Shown in pieces: positions 15,466 to 23,180 of a stretch of DNA of 24,244 bases. The DNA lies in the NCBI GenBank assembly GCA_023431285.1, contig JAEYXN010000198.1, forward strand, positions 1 through 24,244. The letters run 5' to 3'. The notes under the pieces are model-generated. The model did no database searches and was not told the origin of the DNA. It saw only the letters and a list, made by a program, of their open reading frames with translations. Position 1 is the stretch's first letter. Each line of letters begins with the position of its first letter. Source of the DNA: Bacteroidota bacterium. GTDB lineage: Bacteria; Bacteroidota; Bacteroidia; Cytophagales; Cyclobacteriaceae. Both the position numbers and the translations under genes were made by a program.

Positions 15466-16931
15466 TGAACGCCCGTGATCTGAACGACATACTTGATCAC
15501 ATCGCTGCCAGCGTGCCCTTATTTGGTACAGAACTGATTCTGGCTCTTGGGGTGCTCACCGTTCTTTCGCTGGCTTTAAAGAAGAATCCGGATTCCGCCA
15601 TCATTCATGCTACAGCCCTCCTGTTTTTCATCCTGGCAACGGTCAGTTCGTTTATTGAGACCAGCCGAAGCAGCAGCACAATATTCCTGGAGATGTTCCG
15701 AACAGGGGGTTCATTTGGAAGCTATCTGAAGATCCTATTCTCTGTGTCAGGAGGGCTTACAGTAGCCATGACGTGGCGCAACCCCGCGATCCGGCTCAGG
15801 CTTAGTGAATATTATTCGTTACTGCTAACGGTGGTGCTGGGCGCCAATCTGTTGGTGATGTCGGAAAACCTGCTTGCAGTATTTCTAGCCATTGAAATGA
15901 TCTCCATTCCATCTTATGTATTAGCGGGTTTTGCATTTGAGAAAAAATCTGCCGAAGCAAGTCTCAAATACTTCATTTACGGTTCAATTGCATCGGCGAT
16001 CATGCTTTATGGAACCTCTATCCTGTACGGTACGTTCGGCACATTGAATTTTACACAGTTTCAGCTCCCTGCCCCTGATAACCTGGTCAACTTCTACATA
16101 GGAGGGGCGCTTACACTAGCCGGATTTCTGTTTAAGATCGCGGCGGCCCCAATGCATCCATGGGCACCCGACGTTTACGAAGCTGCGCCTATGCCCATCG
16201 TGGCATTCTTTTCAGTGGTTCCGAAACTCGCCGGCATCAGTATTCTAATGAAATTTGCCCTGTTCAGCGTTCCCGCTGGAATCAATTGGCAAAGCATTAT
16301 CTGCGGAATAGCAATCCTTACCCTTATAGCCGGAAACTTTGCTGCCCTGCTGCAGAAAGGAGTCCGTCGCCTGATGGCATATTCCTCGATCGGTCAGTCA
16401 GGATTCTTTTTGGCAGGTGTCGCCGCGGGTTCAGTTTCTGCCGCCGAAGCCATTATGTTCTATGCAACAATCTATCTCCTGTTAAACTTCGCATTGTTCT
16501 TCTTCCTTCAGTATTTTGAAAATCGTGCGTTTACAACGATTGCATCATTCGAAGGGTCGGGAAGATCATGGCTTCTCCCAAATGTGTTGATGCTTATTTC
16601 TTTTATTGCGCTCACCGGACTACCTCCCACCGCGGGATTCACAGGCAAACTTTTCATCTTTTCAGCGCTATGGAACACCTATGCCTTAAACGCAAATCCA
16701 TTATTGCTTGGATTACTGGTTTTTGGCCTTCTGAACACTGTCATTTCCCTGTTCTATTACCTGCGCATACCCTACTACGCATTCATTAAGCCCCAGCGGG
16801 AGGCAGGCGCAATAAATAATCCCTTGTTTGAAAATTTTTTCGCGACGATTCTGGTTTTACTCGTACTCCTTTTCTTCTTCAGTCCTCAACTGTTGATGGG
16901 ATGGATTAATAGAAGTAACTTTGTATTCTGA
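15465..16931 (+). CDS. nuoN: NADH-quinone oxidoreductase subunit N (antiporter-like)
   Basis: This is the third antiporter-like subunit, next to the NuoK/J/A bundle. It has 488 residues from the ATG at 15465; a GTG immediately before it (15462) is in frame, but the ATG repeats the TGATG one-base overlap used at nuoK/nuoL. Buried charges are Glu144 (LAIEMISIPSYVLAGF) and Lys224 (FLFKIAAAPMHPWAPDVYE). It is the last complex I gene here; 79 nt without a clear terminator separate it from the PurF-like gene. Confidence 0.95.
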   Translation: MNARDLNDILDHIAASVPLFGTELILALGVLTVLSLALKKNPDSAIIHATALLFFILATVSSFIETSRSSSTIFLEMFRTGGSFGSYLKILFSVSGGLTVAMTWRNPAIRLRLSEYYSLLLTVVLGANLLVMSENLLAVFLAIEMISIPSYVLAGFAFEKKSAEASLKYFIYGSIASAIMLYGTSILYGTFGTLNFTQFQLPAPDNLVNFYIGGALTLAGFLFKIAAAPMHPWAPDVYEAAPMPIVAFFSVVPKLAGISILMKFALFSVPAGINWQSIICGIAILTLIAGNFAALLQKGVRRLMAYSSIGQSGFFLAGVAAGSVSAAEAIMFYATIYLLLNFALFFFLQYFENRAFTTIASFEGSGRSWLLPNVLMLISFIALTGLPPTAGFTGKLFIFSALWNTYALNANPLLLGLLVFGLLNTVISLFYYLRIPYYAFIKPQREAGAINNPLFENFFATILVLLVLLFFFSPQLLMGWINRSNFVF

Positions 16932-17010
16932 ACTGAATTGTCATCCGTTTTTGTGCCAGTCGGACCTCTCCGGAAACGCTTTGATAATTGAGTAGAATAA
17001 CCACCCAAAC

Positions 17011-18894
17011 ATGAGTGATCAGATTCTTCACGAATGCGGAATAGCGATGATTCGCTTACGCAAACCGATGTCGTACTACATTGAAAAATATGGTCCGACT
17101 TACGCGATGAATAAGATGTACATCCTGATGGAAAAGCAACATAACCGCGGTCAGGATGGGGCGGGGATTGCAAACATCAAGATCGACATAGAATCCGGCC
17201 ACCGTTACATCAGCAGATACCGTTCAATCAAGCCCACCCCAGTCGCACACCTCTTCAGGAAGATCAGCAAAAAGTATAAGAAAGCCCAGAAGGAAGGAAA
17301 GGAGAAATACCGGAATGACCAGTGGCTGAAAGAGAACGTCGCCTTCACAGGGGAAATCTGGCTGGGCCACCTTCGTTACGGAACCCATGGACAAAACAGC
17401 ATCGAGAATGTTCACCCATTCCTGAGACAAAATAACTGGAGAAGCCGTAACCTCGTGATGGCCGGTAACTTCAACATGACCAACGTTGAAGAATTGTTCG
17501 ACATTCTCGTCAACCTCGGACAACATCCCAAAGAAAAAGTCGATACCGTAACGGTCATGGAAAAGATCGGTCACTTTCTCGATGAAGAAGTGCAGAACCT
17601 TTTCGAAAAATATAAAGACAAGTTTTCCAATCGTGAGATTTCGGATATCATCGAAAATGAAGTGGACCTGCAGAGGGTTCTAAAACGCGCGTGTAAAGAC
17701 TTCGACGGAGGTTATACCATGGCTGGGATGATCGGATCTGGTTCGTCATTCGTCGTTAGAGATCCAAATGGTATCCGACCTGCATACTTTTACGCCAACG
17801 ATGAGGTAGTCGTGGTTGCTTCAGAGAAACCTGCTATCAAGACAGCGTTTAATGTTGATTATAACCAGATCGAAGAGATCGATCCGGGACATGCACTCAT
17901 CATCAACAAAAGCGGAGACTACGCTCAGTACCCTATTGTGAGGTCTGGCCAGAAAAAATCATGCAGCTTTGAAAGGATCTATTTCTCAAGAGGGAACGAC
18001 CCTGACATCTATAAGGAACGGAAACAACTGGGACGATTGCTCGTACCTCAGGTGCTTCGGGCAATCAACTTCGATCTCAAGAATACGGTTTTCTCCTATA
18101 TTCCGAATACAGCGGAAACAGCATTTTATGGATTGATGGCCGGCGTTGAAGATTACCTGATCTCAAAACAGAAAGACTTCATTGTTGATGGCAAACCATC
18201 TGTAGATTCTGTTGAAGATATTCTGTCGTTCCGCCCGCGAATAGAAAAGCTTGTCCTCAAAGACGTGAAGCTTCGTACCTTCATCACCGATGACGAGCAT
18301 CGCGATGAAATGGTCGCTCATGTTTATGATACCACCTATGAAGTCATCCGGAAAGGTATTGACACGCTGGTGGTCATCGATGATTCTATCGTACGAGGAA
18401 CCACACTGGAAAAAAGCATCCTTAAGATGCTCGATCGCCTGGAGCCGAAGAAAATCGTCGTTGTCTCTTCCGCACCTCAGATCCGCTTCCCGGACTGCTA
18501 TGGTATCGACATGAGTAAGATGGGCGAGTTCGTTGCTTTCAGGGCTATGTTTGCCCTTCTGAAAGAACAAGGCAAAGACTATTTGCTGGGTGAGGTATAC
18601 GAAAAATGTACCCGTGCACGCGGTCATCAAAGCCAGCAGAACTATGTGAAACTGTTGTATGAACAATTCACCGACGAGGAAATCTCAAAGAAGATCACAG
18701 AGATCTGCCGGCCAGCCGACATGAAAGCCGAGCTGGAGATCGTATTTCAAAGCGTCGACAATCTTCACCGCGCCATACCCAACCATACCGGAGACTGGTA
18801 TTTTACAGGAAACTATCCTACCCCTGGTGGGATGAAGGTTGTAAACCGGTCGTACGTGAACTTTATGGAAGGGAAGCTGGTTCGCGCTTACTAG
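17011..18894 (+). CDS. Divergent PurF-family glutamine amidotransferase/phosphoribosyltransferase
   Basis: The family enzyme makes 5-phosphoribosylamine from PRPP and glutamine at the start of purine synthesis. This 627-residue protein has both domains but is much longer than the usual 450-520. The class II amidotransferase half has Cys9 (HECGIAM) as likely nucleophile after an eight-residue leader, plus HNRGQDGAGI, GHLRYGTHG (119-127) and AGNFNMTN (151-158), each altered from canonical PurF. DPNGIRPAYF (251-260) is retained. The phosphoribosyltransferase half keeps the PRPP loop VVIDDSIVRGTT (454-465) and DCYGID. Insertions occur around 77-107 and 385-412. The C-terminal CxxCFTG pair of Fe-S-type PurF is replaced by GDWYFTG. 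I believe Bacteroidota carry such a protein beside a canonical PurF, so it may be a paralogue with another role. Purine synthesis remains possible. Confidence 0.82.
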   Translation: MSDQILHECGIAMIRLRKPMSYYIEKYGPTYAMNKMYILMEKQHNRGQDGAGIANIKIDIESGHRYISRYRSIKPTPVAHLFRKISKKYKKAQKEGKEKYRNDQWLKENVAFTGEIWLGHLRYGTHGQNSIENVHPFLRQNNWRSRNLVMAGNFNMTNVEELFDILVNLGQHPKEKVDTVTVMEKIGHFLDEEVQNLFEKYKDKFSNREISDIIENEVDLQRVLKRACKDFDGGYTMAGMIGSGSSFVVRDPNGIRPAYFYANDEVVVVASEKPAIKTAFNVDYNQIEEIDPGHALIINKSGDYAQYPIVRSGQKKSCSFERIYFSRGNDPDIYKERKQLGRLLVPQVLRAINFDLKNTVFSYIPNTAETAFYGLMAGVEDYLISKQKDFIVDGKPSVDSVEDILSFRPRIEKLVLKDVKLRTFITDDEHRDEMVAHVYDTTYEVIRKGIDTLVVIDDSIVRGTTLEKSILKMLDRLEPKKIVVVSSAPQIRFPDCYGIDMSKMGEFVAFRAMFALLKEQGKDYLLGEVYEKCTRARGHQSQQNYVKLLYEQFTDEEISKKITEICRPADMKAELEIVFQSVDNLHRAIPNHTGDWYFTGNYPTPGGMKVVNRSYVNFMEGKLVRAY

Positions 18895-19061
18895 ACCGAC
18901 GTATTCATCCGGAATGGTCATAGTCGGATCACTCCATTCAAATGGCCCTATTTTCGCTGGTAAAATTTCACATCCGATGACGCTATTGTCGTGTCCGATG
19001 TATCACTATTTACTAATTTAGGAGAATCCTGGCGGCGGTTAACATTCTAAAATCACCCGAC

Positions 19062-19463
19062 ATGAATTACTGGCTACTAAAAACTGAGCCCGGGACATAT
19101 TCCTGGGATGATCTCGTTCGCGATAAGAAAACTGCGTGGGACGGTGTGAGAAACTTTCAGGCAAGAACCAACCTGAAAGCAATGAACAAAGGTGACACCG
19201 TATTCATCTATCATACAGGCGATGAAAAAGCCGTTGTTGGAATCGGCCGCGTTGAACGTGAATCTTATCCTGATCCAAAAGACAATGATTGGGTTTTGGT
19301 TGACTTGTCGGCCAACAAGCCCTTAAAAAAACCTGTGACTTTAACACAAATAAAATCAGATAAGCGTTTATCAGGTATGACGCTGGTGAAAGCATCCCGG
19401 TTGTCGGTTCAACCGGTGCGCAAGGAAGAGTACGATCTGATTATAGCGTTAAGCGAGGAATGA
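19062..19463 (+). CDS. EVE-domain protein (PUA-like fold, THYN1 family)
   Basis: The 133-residue protein is a stand-alone EVE domain. Diagnostic features are the N-terminus MNYWLLKTEPGTYSWDDL, the motif WDGVRNFQARTNLKAM with the conserved aromatic and Asn, GDTVFIYHTGDEKAVVGIGRV, and the C-terminal strand LVKASRLSVQPVRKEEYDLI. EVE domains bind modified bases in nucleic acid; single-domain versions are widespread and their cellular target is mostly unknown. The 167 nt upstream show no clear promoter box; CCGAC (18896-18900) and GTCGG (18923-18927) could pair weakly after the PurF-like gene. The exported-protein gene starts 4 nt after this stop. Confidence 0.9.
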   Translation: MNYWLLKTEPGTYSWDDLVRDKKTAWDGVRNFQARTNLKAMNKGDTVFIYHTGDEKAVVGIGRVERESYPDPKDNDWVLVDLSANKPLKKPVTLTQIKSDKRLSGMTLVKASRLSVQPVRKEEYDLIIALSEE

Positions 19464-19467
19464 TTTT

Positions 19468-21078
19468 ATGAGAATTCGAAAAATTGCGGGTAATCCGAAA
19501 CTATTTGTAATACTGTTCGCGCTCACCTTGCTGGCAGTATGCAATTCTGCTTCTGTCGCGCAGGTGCTGCAGCCACACCGTTATGAAAGAGAACAGAAGA
19601 ATTCCGATGACTACTTTCACGTCATCTCCCTGGAAGAAAACGGGCTTGCACTTTTCAGGGAAAGAGACAAATTCCGTAACTCAAACAGGATCTGGGAGCT
19701 GATCTTTCTCGACACAGCACTGCAGGAGAGGAAAACCGTTGAGCTGGAAATCAAAGAACGTCACAAGATGGTGGGATATGAAATCTCCGGGAAAGCAGTG
19801 TACTTCCTTTTCAGAACCGGCGATACCAACAGGAATGATTTTGTTCTGATTGAAACAACTATTGATGGCGAAGAACGGAACAGGTACACCATCAAACCTG
19901 ATTTGGACTTCAGGCTCACGCACTTTATAAAGGTGGGAGATAATTTCGCTTTCGGAGGATATGTAAGCAATGAGTCAGTGTTGCTGGTTTATGAACCATC
20001 TGCCAATAGCCTCAGAGTTGTACCCGGATTCTTTCAGAAAGATACCGAACTTGTCGATCTGCGGACAAATCAGAATCAAACATTCAATGCCGTGCTGATA
20101 AACAGAACTTCACGCGGTGAACGAAAAATGATCTTCCGCGCTTTCGATGCATCGGGAAAACAATTGATGGAGGATAACGTAGCAATCGAGGAGAATATTA
20201 CCCTGCAAACAGGGCTTTCCAGCGCTCTGGAACGAGAGGACCTCATCGTTACTGGAACGTATGGTGAAAAGAATTCGAAACAGTCCAGTGGGTTTTATGC
20301 TGTTCCGGTGGATCCATTTTCGGATCAGAAGATCAAGTATGTCAGCTTCGGCCAATTGAACAATTTTGTTTCCTACCTCAATGATAAACGAGCCCAACGT
20401 GTGAAAGAGAATGCAAAGGAAGCCAATGCCGAAGGGAGACAGCCAAGCTTCACCAGTTTCGTAATGCCATTTCGTATGGCCGAAAACCAGAATGGATATT
20501 TTCTCCTGGCGGAAGTTTATAATCCCATCCACTCGAACAGTCTGAATTCTACGAATCCTTATTACTACAATCCGTATTATTCTCCTTTCGGATACTCTCC
20601 CTATGGCTATTATTATCCGGGCATGAGCCGGATGTATCGTCCCTACATGTATTCACCTCAAAACTCCAGGACTTCTGATGAAACAAGATCTCTTCAGACC
20701 GTCGTAGTCGCCCTTGATGAAAGTGGAAATGTAAAATGGGACCAAAGCCTGAAACTGGATGAAATCCGGATGCCGTCTCTTCAACAGGTCGGTGATTTTC
20801 ATTCAGATGGTGAAAGGCTTCATATTATCTATAAGAAAGAATCTGAGCTGATAGTAAAATCAGCATCGCTCAGCGATGGTGATGTGTCGGAGAAAAAAGA
20901 GAAAGTGAAAACACTTCATGAGTTGGACGTTATTCGTAATGAAAAAGAAACTCAGGGAGGTGTGCGTTATTGGTATGGAAATTCATTCTATGTATGGGGA
21001 TACCAGACTTTACGGAATTCGAATCTTTCCTCTCGCGTTCGCGACGTGTTTTATATTAACCGCGTGGACTCGTATTAG
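19468..21078 (+). CDS. Exported protein of unknown function, first of a tandem paralogue pair
   Basis: I do not recognise the family. The 536-residue protein has a signal peptide (basic MRIRKIAGNPK, hydrophobic 11-24, end about Ala-Gln at 31-32), so it is likely periplasmic or outer-membrane associated; there is no lipobox. The mature part is dominated by short beta-strand-like segments with turns (for example VYFLFRTGDT, FAFGGYV, LIVTGTYG, KYVSFGQLNNF, VVVALDESGNVKWDQSL), suggesting a beta-propeller-like or other all-beta fold, by inference only. A basic helical stretch, LNDKRAQRVKENAKEANAEG, lies at 304-323. A tyrosine-rich segment at 365-395 holds 13 Tyr in 31 residues. ATG at 19468 lies 4 nt after the EVE gene. 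The next gene is a clear paralogue and probably overlaps its last 5 nt. Confidence 0.8.
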   Translation: MRIRKIAGNPKLFVILFALTLLAVCNSASVAQVLQPHRYEREQKNSDDYFHVISLEENGLALFRERDKFRNSNRIWELIFLDTALQERKTVELEIKERHKMVGYEISGKAVYFLFRTGDTNRNDFVLIETTIDGEERNRYTIKPDLDFRLTHFIKVGDNFAFGGYVSNESVLLVYEPSANSLRVVPGFFQKDTELVDLRTNQNQTFNAVLINRTSRGERKMIFRAFDASGKQLMEDNVAIEENITLQTGLSSALEREDLIVTGTYGEKNSKQSSGFYAVPVDPFSDQKIKYVSFGQLNNFVSYLNDKRAQRVKENAKEANAEGRQPSFTSFVMPFRMAENQNGYFLLAEVYNPIHSNSLNSTNPYYYNPYYSPFGYSPYGYYYPGMSRMYRPYMYSPQNSRTSDETRSLQTVVVALDESGNVKWDQSLKLDEIRMPSLQQVGDFHSDGERLHIIYKKESELIVKSASLSDGDVSEKKEKVKTLHELDVIRNEKETQGGVRYWYGNSFYVWGYQTLRNSNLSSRVRDVFYINRVDSY

Positions 21079-22591
21079 AAAAGGGACCGCGTTCCTTACG
21101 TTGTTTCTCCTGCTGCACACTGCAGGGTTCTCGCAGTTTGTCCAGTCCAGCCAGATAGAAATTCCCCTCAGTCGTGAAGATGGACAATTCGAAGTTATCC
21201 CCGCCGAAAAAGATGGCCTGTTCCTGTACAGACGCGTGTTTTCAAATGACGGTGAGAAGCTGCACCTCGTAAAATTCGACACCGCATTCGCCGTTAACTG
21301 GGAAGGATTTCTTCCTGTAAACTCGCGTTTCGAGCTTATGGGAAAGCGAAGCTTTGCGAATAAGACCTACCTCCTGTTTAGACATCGCGAAATTGCGCGA
21401 AAGGACCTTGAACTGGTCATCCTCGAAAACGGCACAGGCAATTTCGTAAAACATAACGTTCGAAATTTCATTCCCTTCATACCCAGTGAATTCCAGGTCA
21501 CATCCCACGGAGTAATCATCGGGGGATATTTTAATAACGTTCCGGTAGTCATGTTTTACTCGCTGAGTACGCGGATGACGAAAGTATTACCTGGAATATT
21601 TAACGAACCTGGAGAGCTGACGCAAATCCAGACATCCCCGACAGGAGAATTTGAAGTACTGATTAGTGCAAAGAATACTTTGCGCGCCAAGACGATCTGG
21701 GTGAAAAGCTACGACACGGAAGGTAACCTGTTGTATCAGATCCCACTGGAGACGGATGACAAGAAACACCTGCTTTTTGCAAGGTCGATCAAAACAGAAA
21801 ACGGACTGCACTTCGTGGCTGGAACATACGGCACGAGTCGCGCGTCAGAATATTCAAAAGGAGTTTTCATCGCGAGGCTGGATCCCGATGGCATGCAACA
21901 GATTCGCTATTACAACTACGGTGACCTTCAGAACTTTTTTAAGTATATGAAAGTCAAACGTGAGCAGCGCGTAAAGGAAAGGATTGCGACGCGCCGCGTA
22001 AAGGGAAAGAAAGTACGATTCAATTACCGTTTCCTCGTTCATGAAATTGTCCCTTATAACGATCAGTTCGTTGTGCTTGGTGAAGCATTTTACGCCAAGT
22101 ACGTCACAGTCGAACGAAGTATGTACGGCGGCTTTTTCAATCCGATCTACCGGGGTATGCCGGTAAGAAATGGTCGCATCTTCGATGGGTTCTATTACAC
22201 TCACGCCGTTGTTATGGGCTTTGACAATAACGGGAAGATTCTTTGGGATAATAGTTTTGAGATCAACGACGTAAAGACATACGGCCTGGAACAATTTGTC
22301 AAACTTGAAATGCAGCCGGACCGCATCGCGTTACTGTACCTTTACGACAATAAACTCCGTTCAAAGATCATCCAGGGAAATGAAGTACTGGAAGGCAAAA
22401 CCTACCATCCCCTGCAAAAACGCAGCTCGTTGGCGTTCGCAAAAAACGAGAAGAACCGCTCCGCCCGCCTGAATTACTGGTATGATGATTTCTTTTACGC
22501 CTTTGGAATCAGGGAGATTTCTAACGGCGTAACGTCGCAAAAGGTCTTCTTTCTCAGCAAGATAAACTATGATGAAAACAGCGGGGAATGA
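21074..22591 (+). CDS. Exported protein of unknown function, second of the tandem paralogue pair (non-standard start likely)
   Basis: It is homologous along its length to the preceding protein: compare VAGTYGTSRASEYSKGVF with VTGTYGEKNSKQSSGFYA, then YNYGDLQNFFKYM with VSFGQLNNFVSYL, and REQRVKE with RAQRVKE. The product has 505 residues from 21074. The start is chosen because RKGTAFLTLFLLLHTAGFSQ is a complete signal peptide beginning immediately after the ATT at 21074, which overlaps the previous stop as ATTAG. The only conventional starts are ATGs at 20918, 20939, 20975 and 20990, deep inside the upstream gene, and a TTG at 21101 inside the signal peptide. The mature protein is beta-rich and basic, and lacks the long tyrosine run, having instead SMYGGFFNPIYRGMPVRNG. 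Function is unknown. Confidence 0.75.
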   Translation: MRKGTAFLTLFLLLHTAGFSQFVQSSQIEIPLSREDGQFEVIPAEKDGLFLYRRVFSNDGEKLHLVKFDTAFAVNWEGFLPVNSRFELMGKRSFANKTYLLFRHREIARKDLELVILENGTGNFVKHNVRNFIPFIPSEFQVTSHGVIIGGYFNNVPVVMFYSLSTRMTKVLPGIFNEPGELTQIQTSPTGEFEVLISAKNTLRAKTIWVKSYDTEGNLLYQIPLETDDKKHLLFARSIKTENGLHFVAGTYGTSRASEYSKGVFIARLDPDGMQQIRYYNYGDLQNFFKYMKVKREQRVKERIATRRVKGKKVRFNYRFLVHEIVPYNDQFVVLGEAFYAKYVTVERSMYGGFFNPIYRGMPVRNGRIFDGFYYTHAVVMGFDNNGKILWDNSFEINDVKTYGLEQFVKLEMQPDRIALLYLYDNKLRSKIIQGNEVLEGKTYHPLQKRSSLAFAKNEKNRSARLNYWYDDFFYAFGIREISNGVTSQKVFFLSKINYDENSGE

Positions 22592-22595
22592 TTCG

Positions 22596-22626
22596 TTGAT
22601 ATTTGCCGCAGGAGGCAGTATATTTG
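22596..22626 (+). promoter_or_regulatory. Candidate Bacteroidota promoter for pyrR-pyrB
   Basis: TTG at 22596-22598 and TATATTTG at 22619-22626 are separated by 20 nt, matching the -33 TTG and -7 TAnnTTTG pattern with a perfect -7 box. It lies in the 44-nt gap after the exported-protein gene and ends 9 nt before the pyrR ATG. Confidence 0.55.
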
Positions 22627-22635
22627 CCCGGCCAT

Positions 22636-23178
22636 ATGCAGAAAAAGCTCATCCTTGATTCAGAACTCCTTGACATCACGATCAGTCGTCTCTGCCAGCA
22701 ATTGATTGAAAATCATAACGACTTCTCCAATTCGGTGATCATCGGGATGCAACCCCGTGGGATCTATGTCGCCGAAATTATTCATCGCAAGCTCGAAAAA
22801 GACATAAAGAAGCAGATCCCTCTTGGGTATCTGGATGCCACCTTTTACCGCGACGATTTTCGCAGGCGGGAAACCCCGGCGAAAGCGAATGAAACCAGGA
22901 TCCCCTTTATCATTGAGGGGAAGAATGTGGTTTTGGTGGATGATGTCTTGTTTACAGGGCGCACCATTCGCGCAGCACTTGACGCGATGATCGCATTCGG
23001 CAGGCCGGCTAAAGTTGAGTTACTCGCTCTGATAGACAGGAAATACAATAGAGAGCTTCCAATTGATGCAGACTACGTTGGAAAGGTCGTAAACACGCTT
23101 AGCACCCAACGTGTACTGGTGGAGTTGGAAGCGCAGGGTCATAAACAAAATAAGATCTGGTTGGTCAATAAGGATTAG
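22636..23178 (+). CDS. pyrR: PyrR-type pyrimidine regulator / uracil phosphoribosyltransferase
   Basis: PyrR proteins have a type I phosphoribosyltransferase fold. In Gram-positive bacteria they bind pyr mRNA to cause attenuation and also convert uracil plus PRPP to UMP. The 180-residue protein starts MQKKLILDSELLDITISRL. IIGMQPRGIYVAE (35-47) is the PPi loop region, YRDDFRRRE (71-79) is the flexible loop, and VVLVDDVLFTGRT (98-110) is the PRPP signature. An upstream in-frame TTG at 22603 would add 11 residues not expected in the family, so the ATG at 22636 is chosen. No attenuator-like leader fits between this gene and its neighbours, so RNA-binding regulation of this operon is not supported. 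pyrB follows after 2 nt. Confidence 0.92.
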   Translation: MQKKLILDSELLDITISRLCQQLIENHNDFSNSVIIGMQPRGIYVAEIIHRKLEKDIKKQIPLGYLDATFYRDDFRRRETPAKANETRIPFIIEGKNVVLVDDVLFTGRTIRAALDAMIAFGRPAKVELLALIDRKYNRELPIDADYVGKVVNTLSTQRVLVELEAQGHKQNKIWLVNKD

Positions 23179-23180
23179 AT

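Noticed and set aside
18163..18666. 167-codon minus-strand ORF inside the PurF-like gene
   Set aside because: It is antisense to a conserved enzyme region including the PRPP loop; no start context or recognisable protein features.
18896..18927. CCGAC/GTCGG inverted repeat after the PurF-like gene, considered as a terminator
   Set aside because: Five pairs with a 22-nt loop and no T-run; too weak to call.
20918..21073. Upstream extension of the second exported paralogue from ATGs inside the first paralogue
   Set aside because: The extension is a frame-shifted reading of the conserved C-terminus of the upstream protein and would put a second hydrophobic stretch before an already complete signal peptide.
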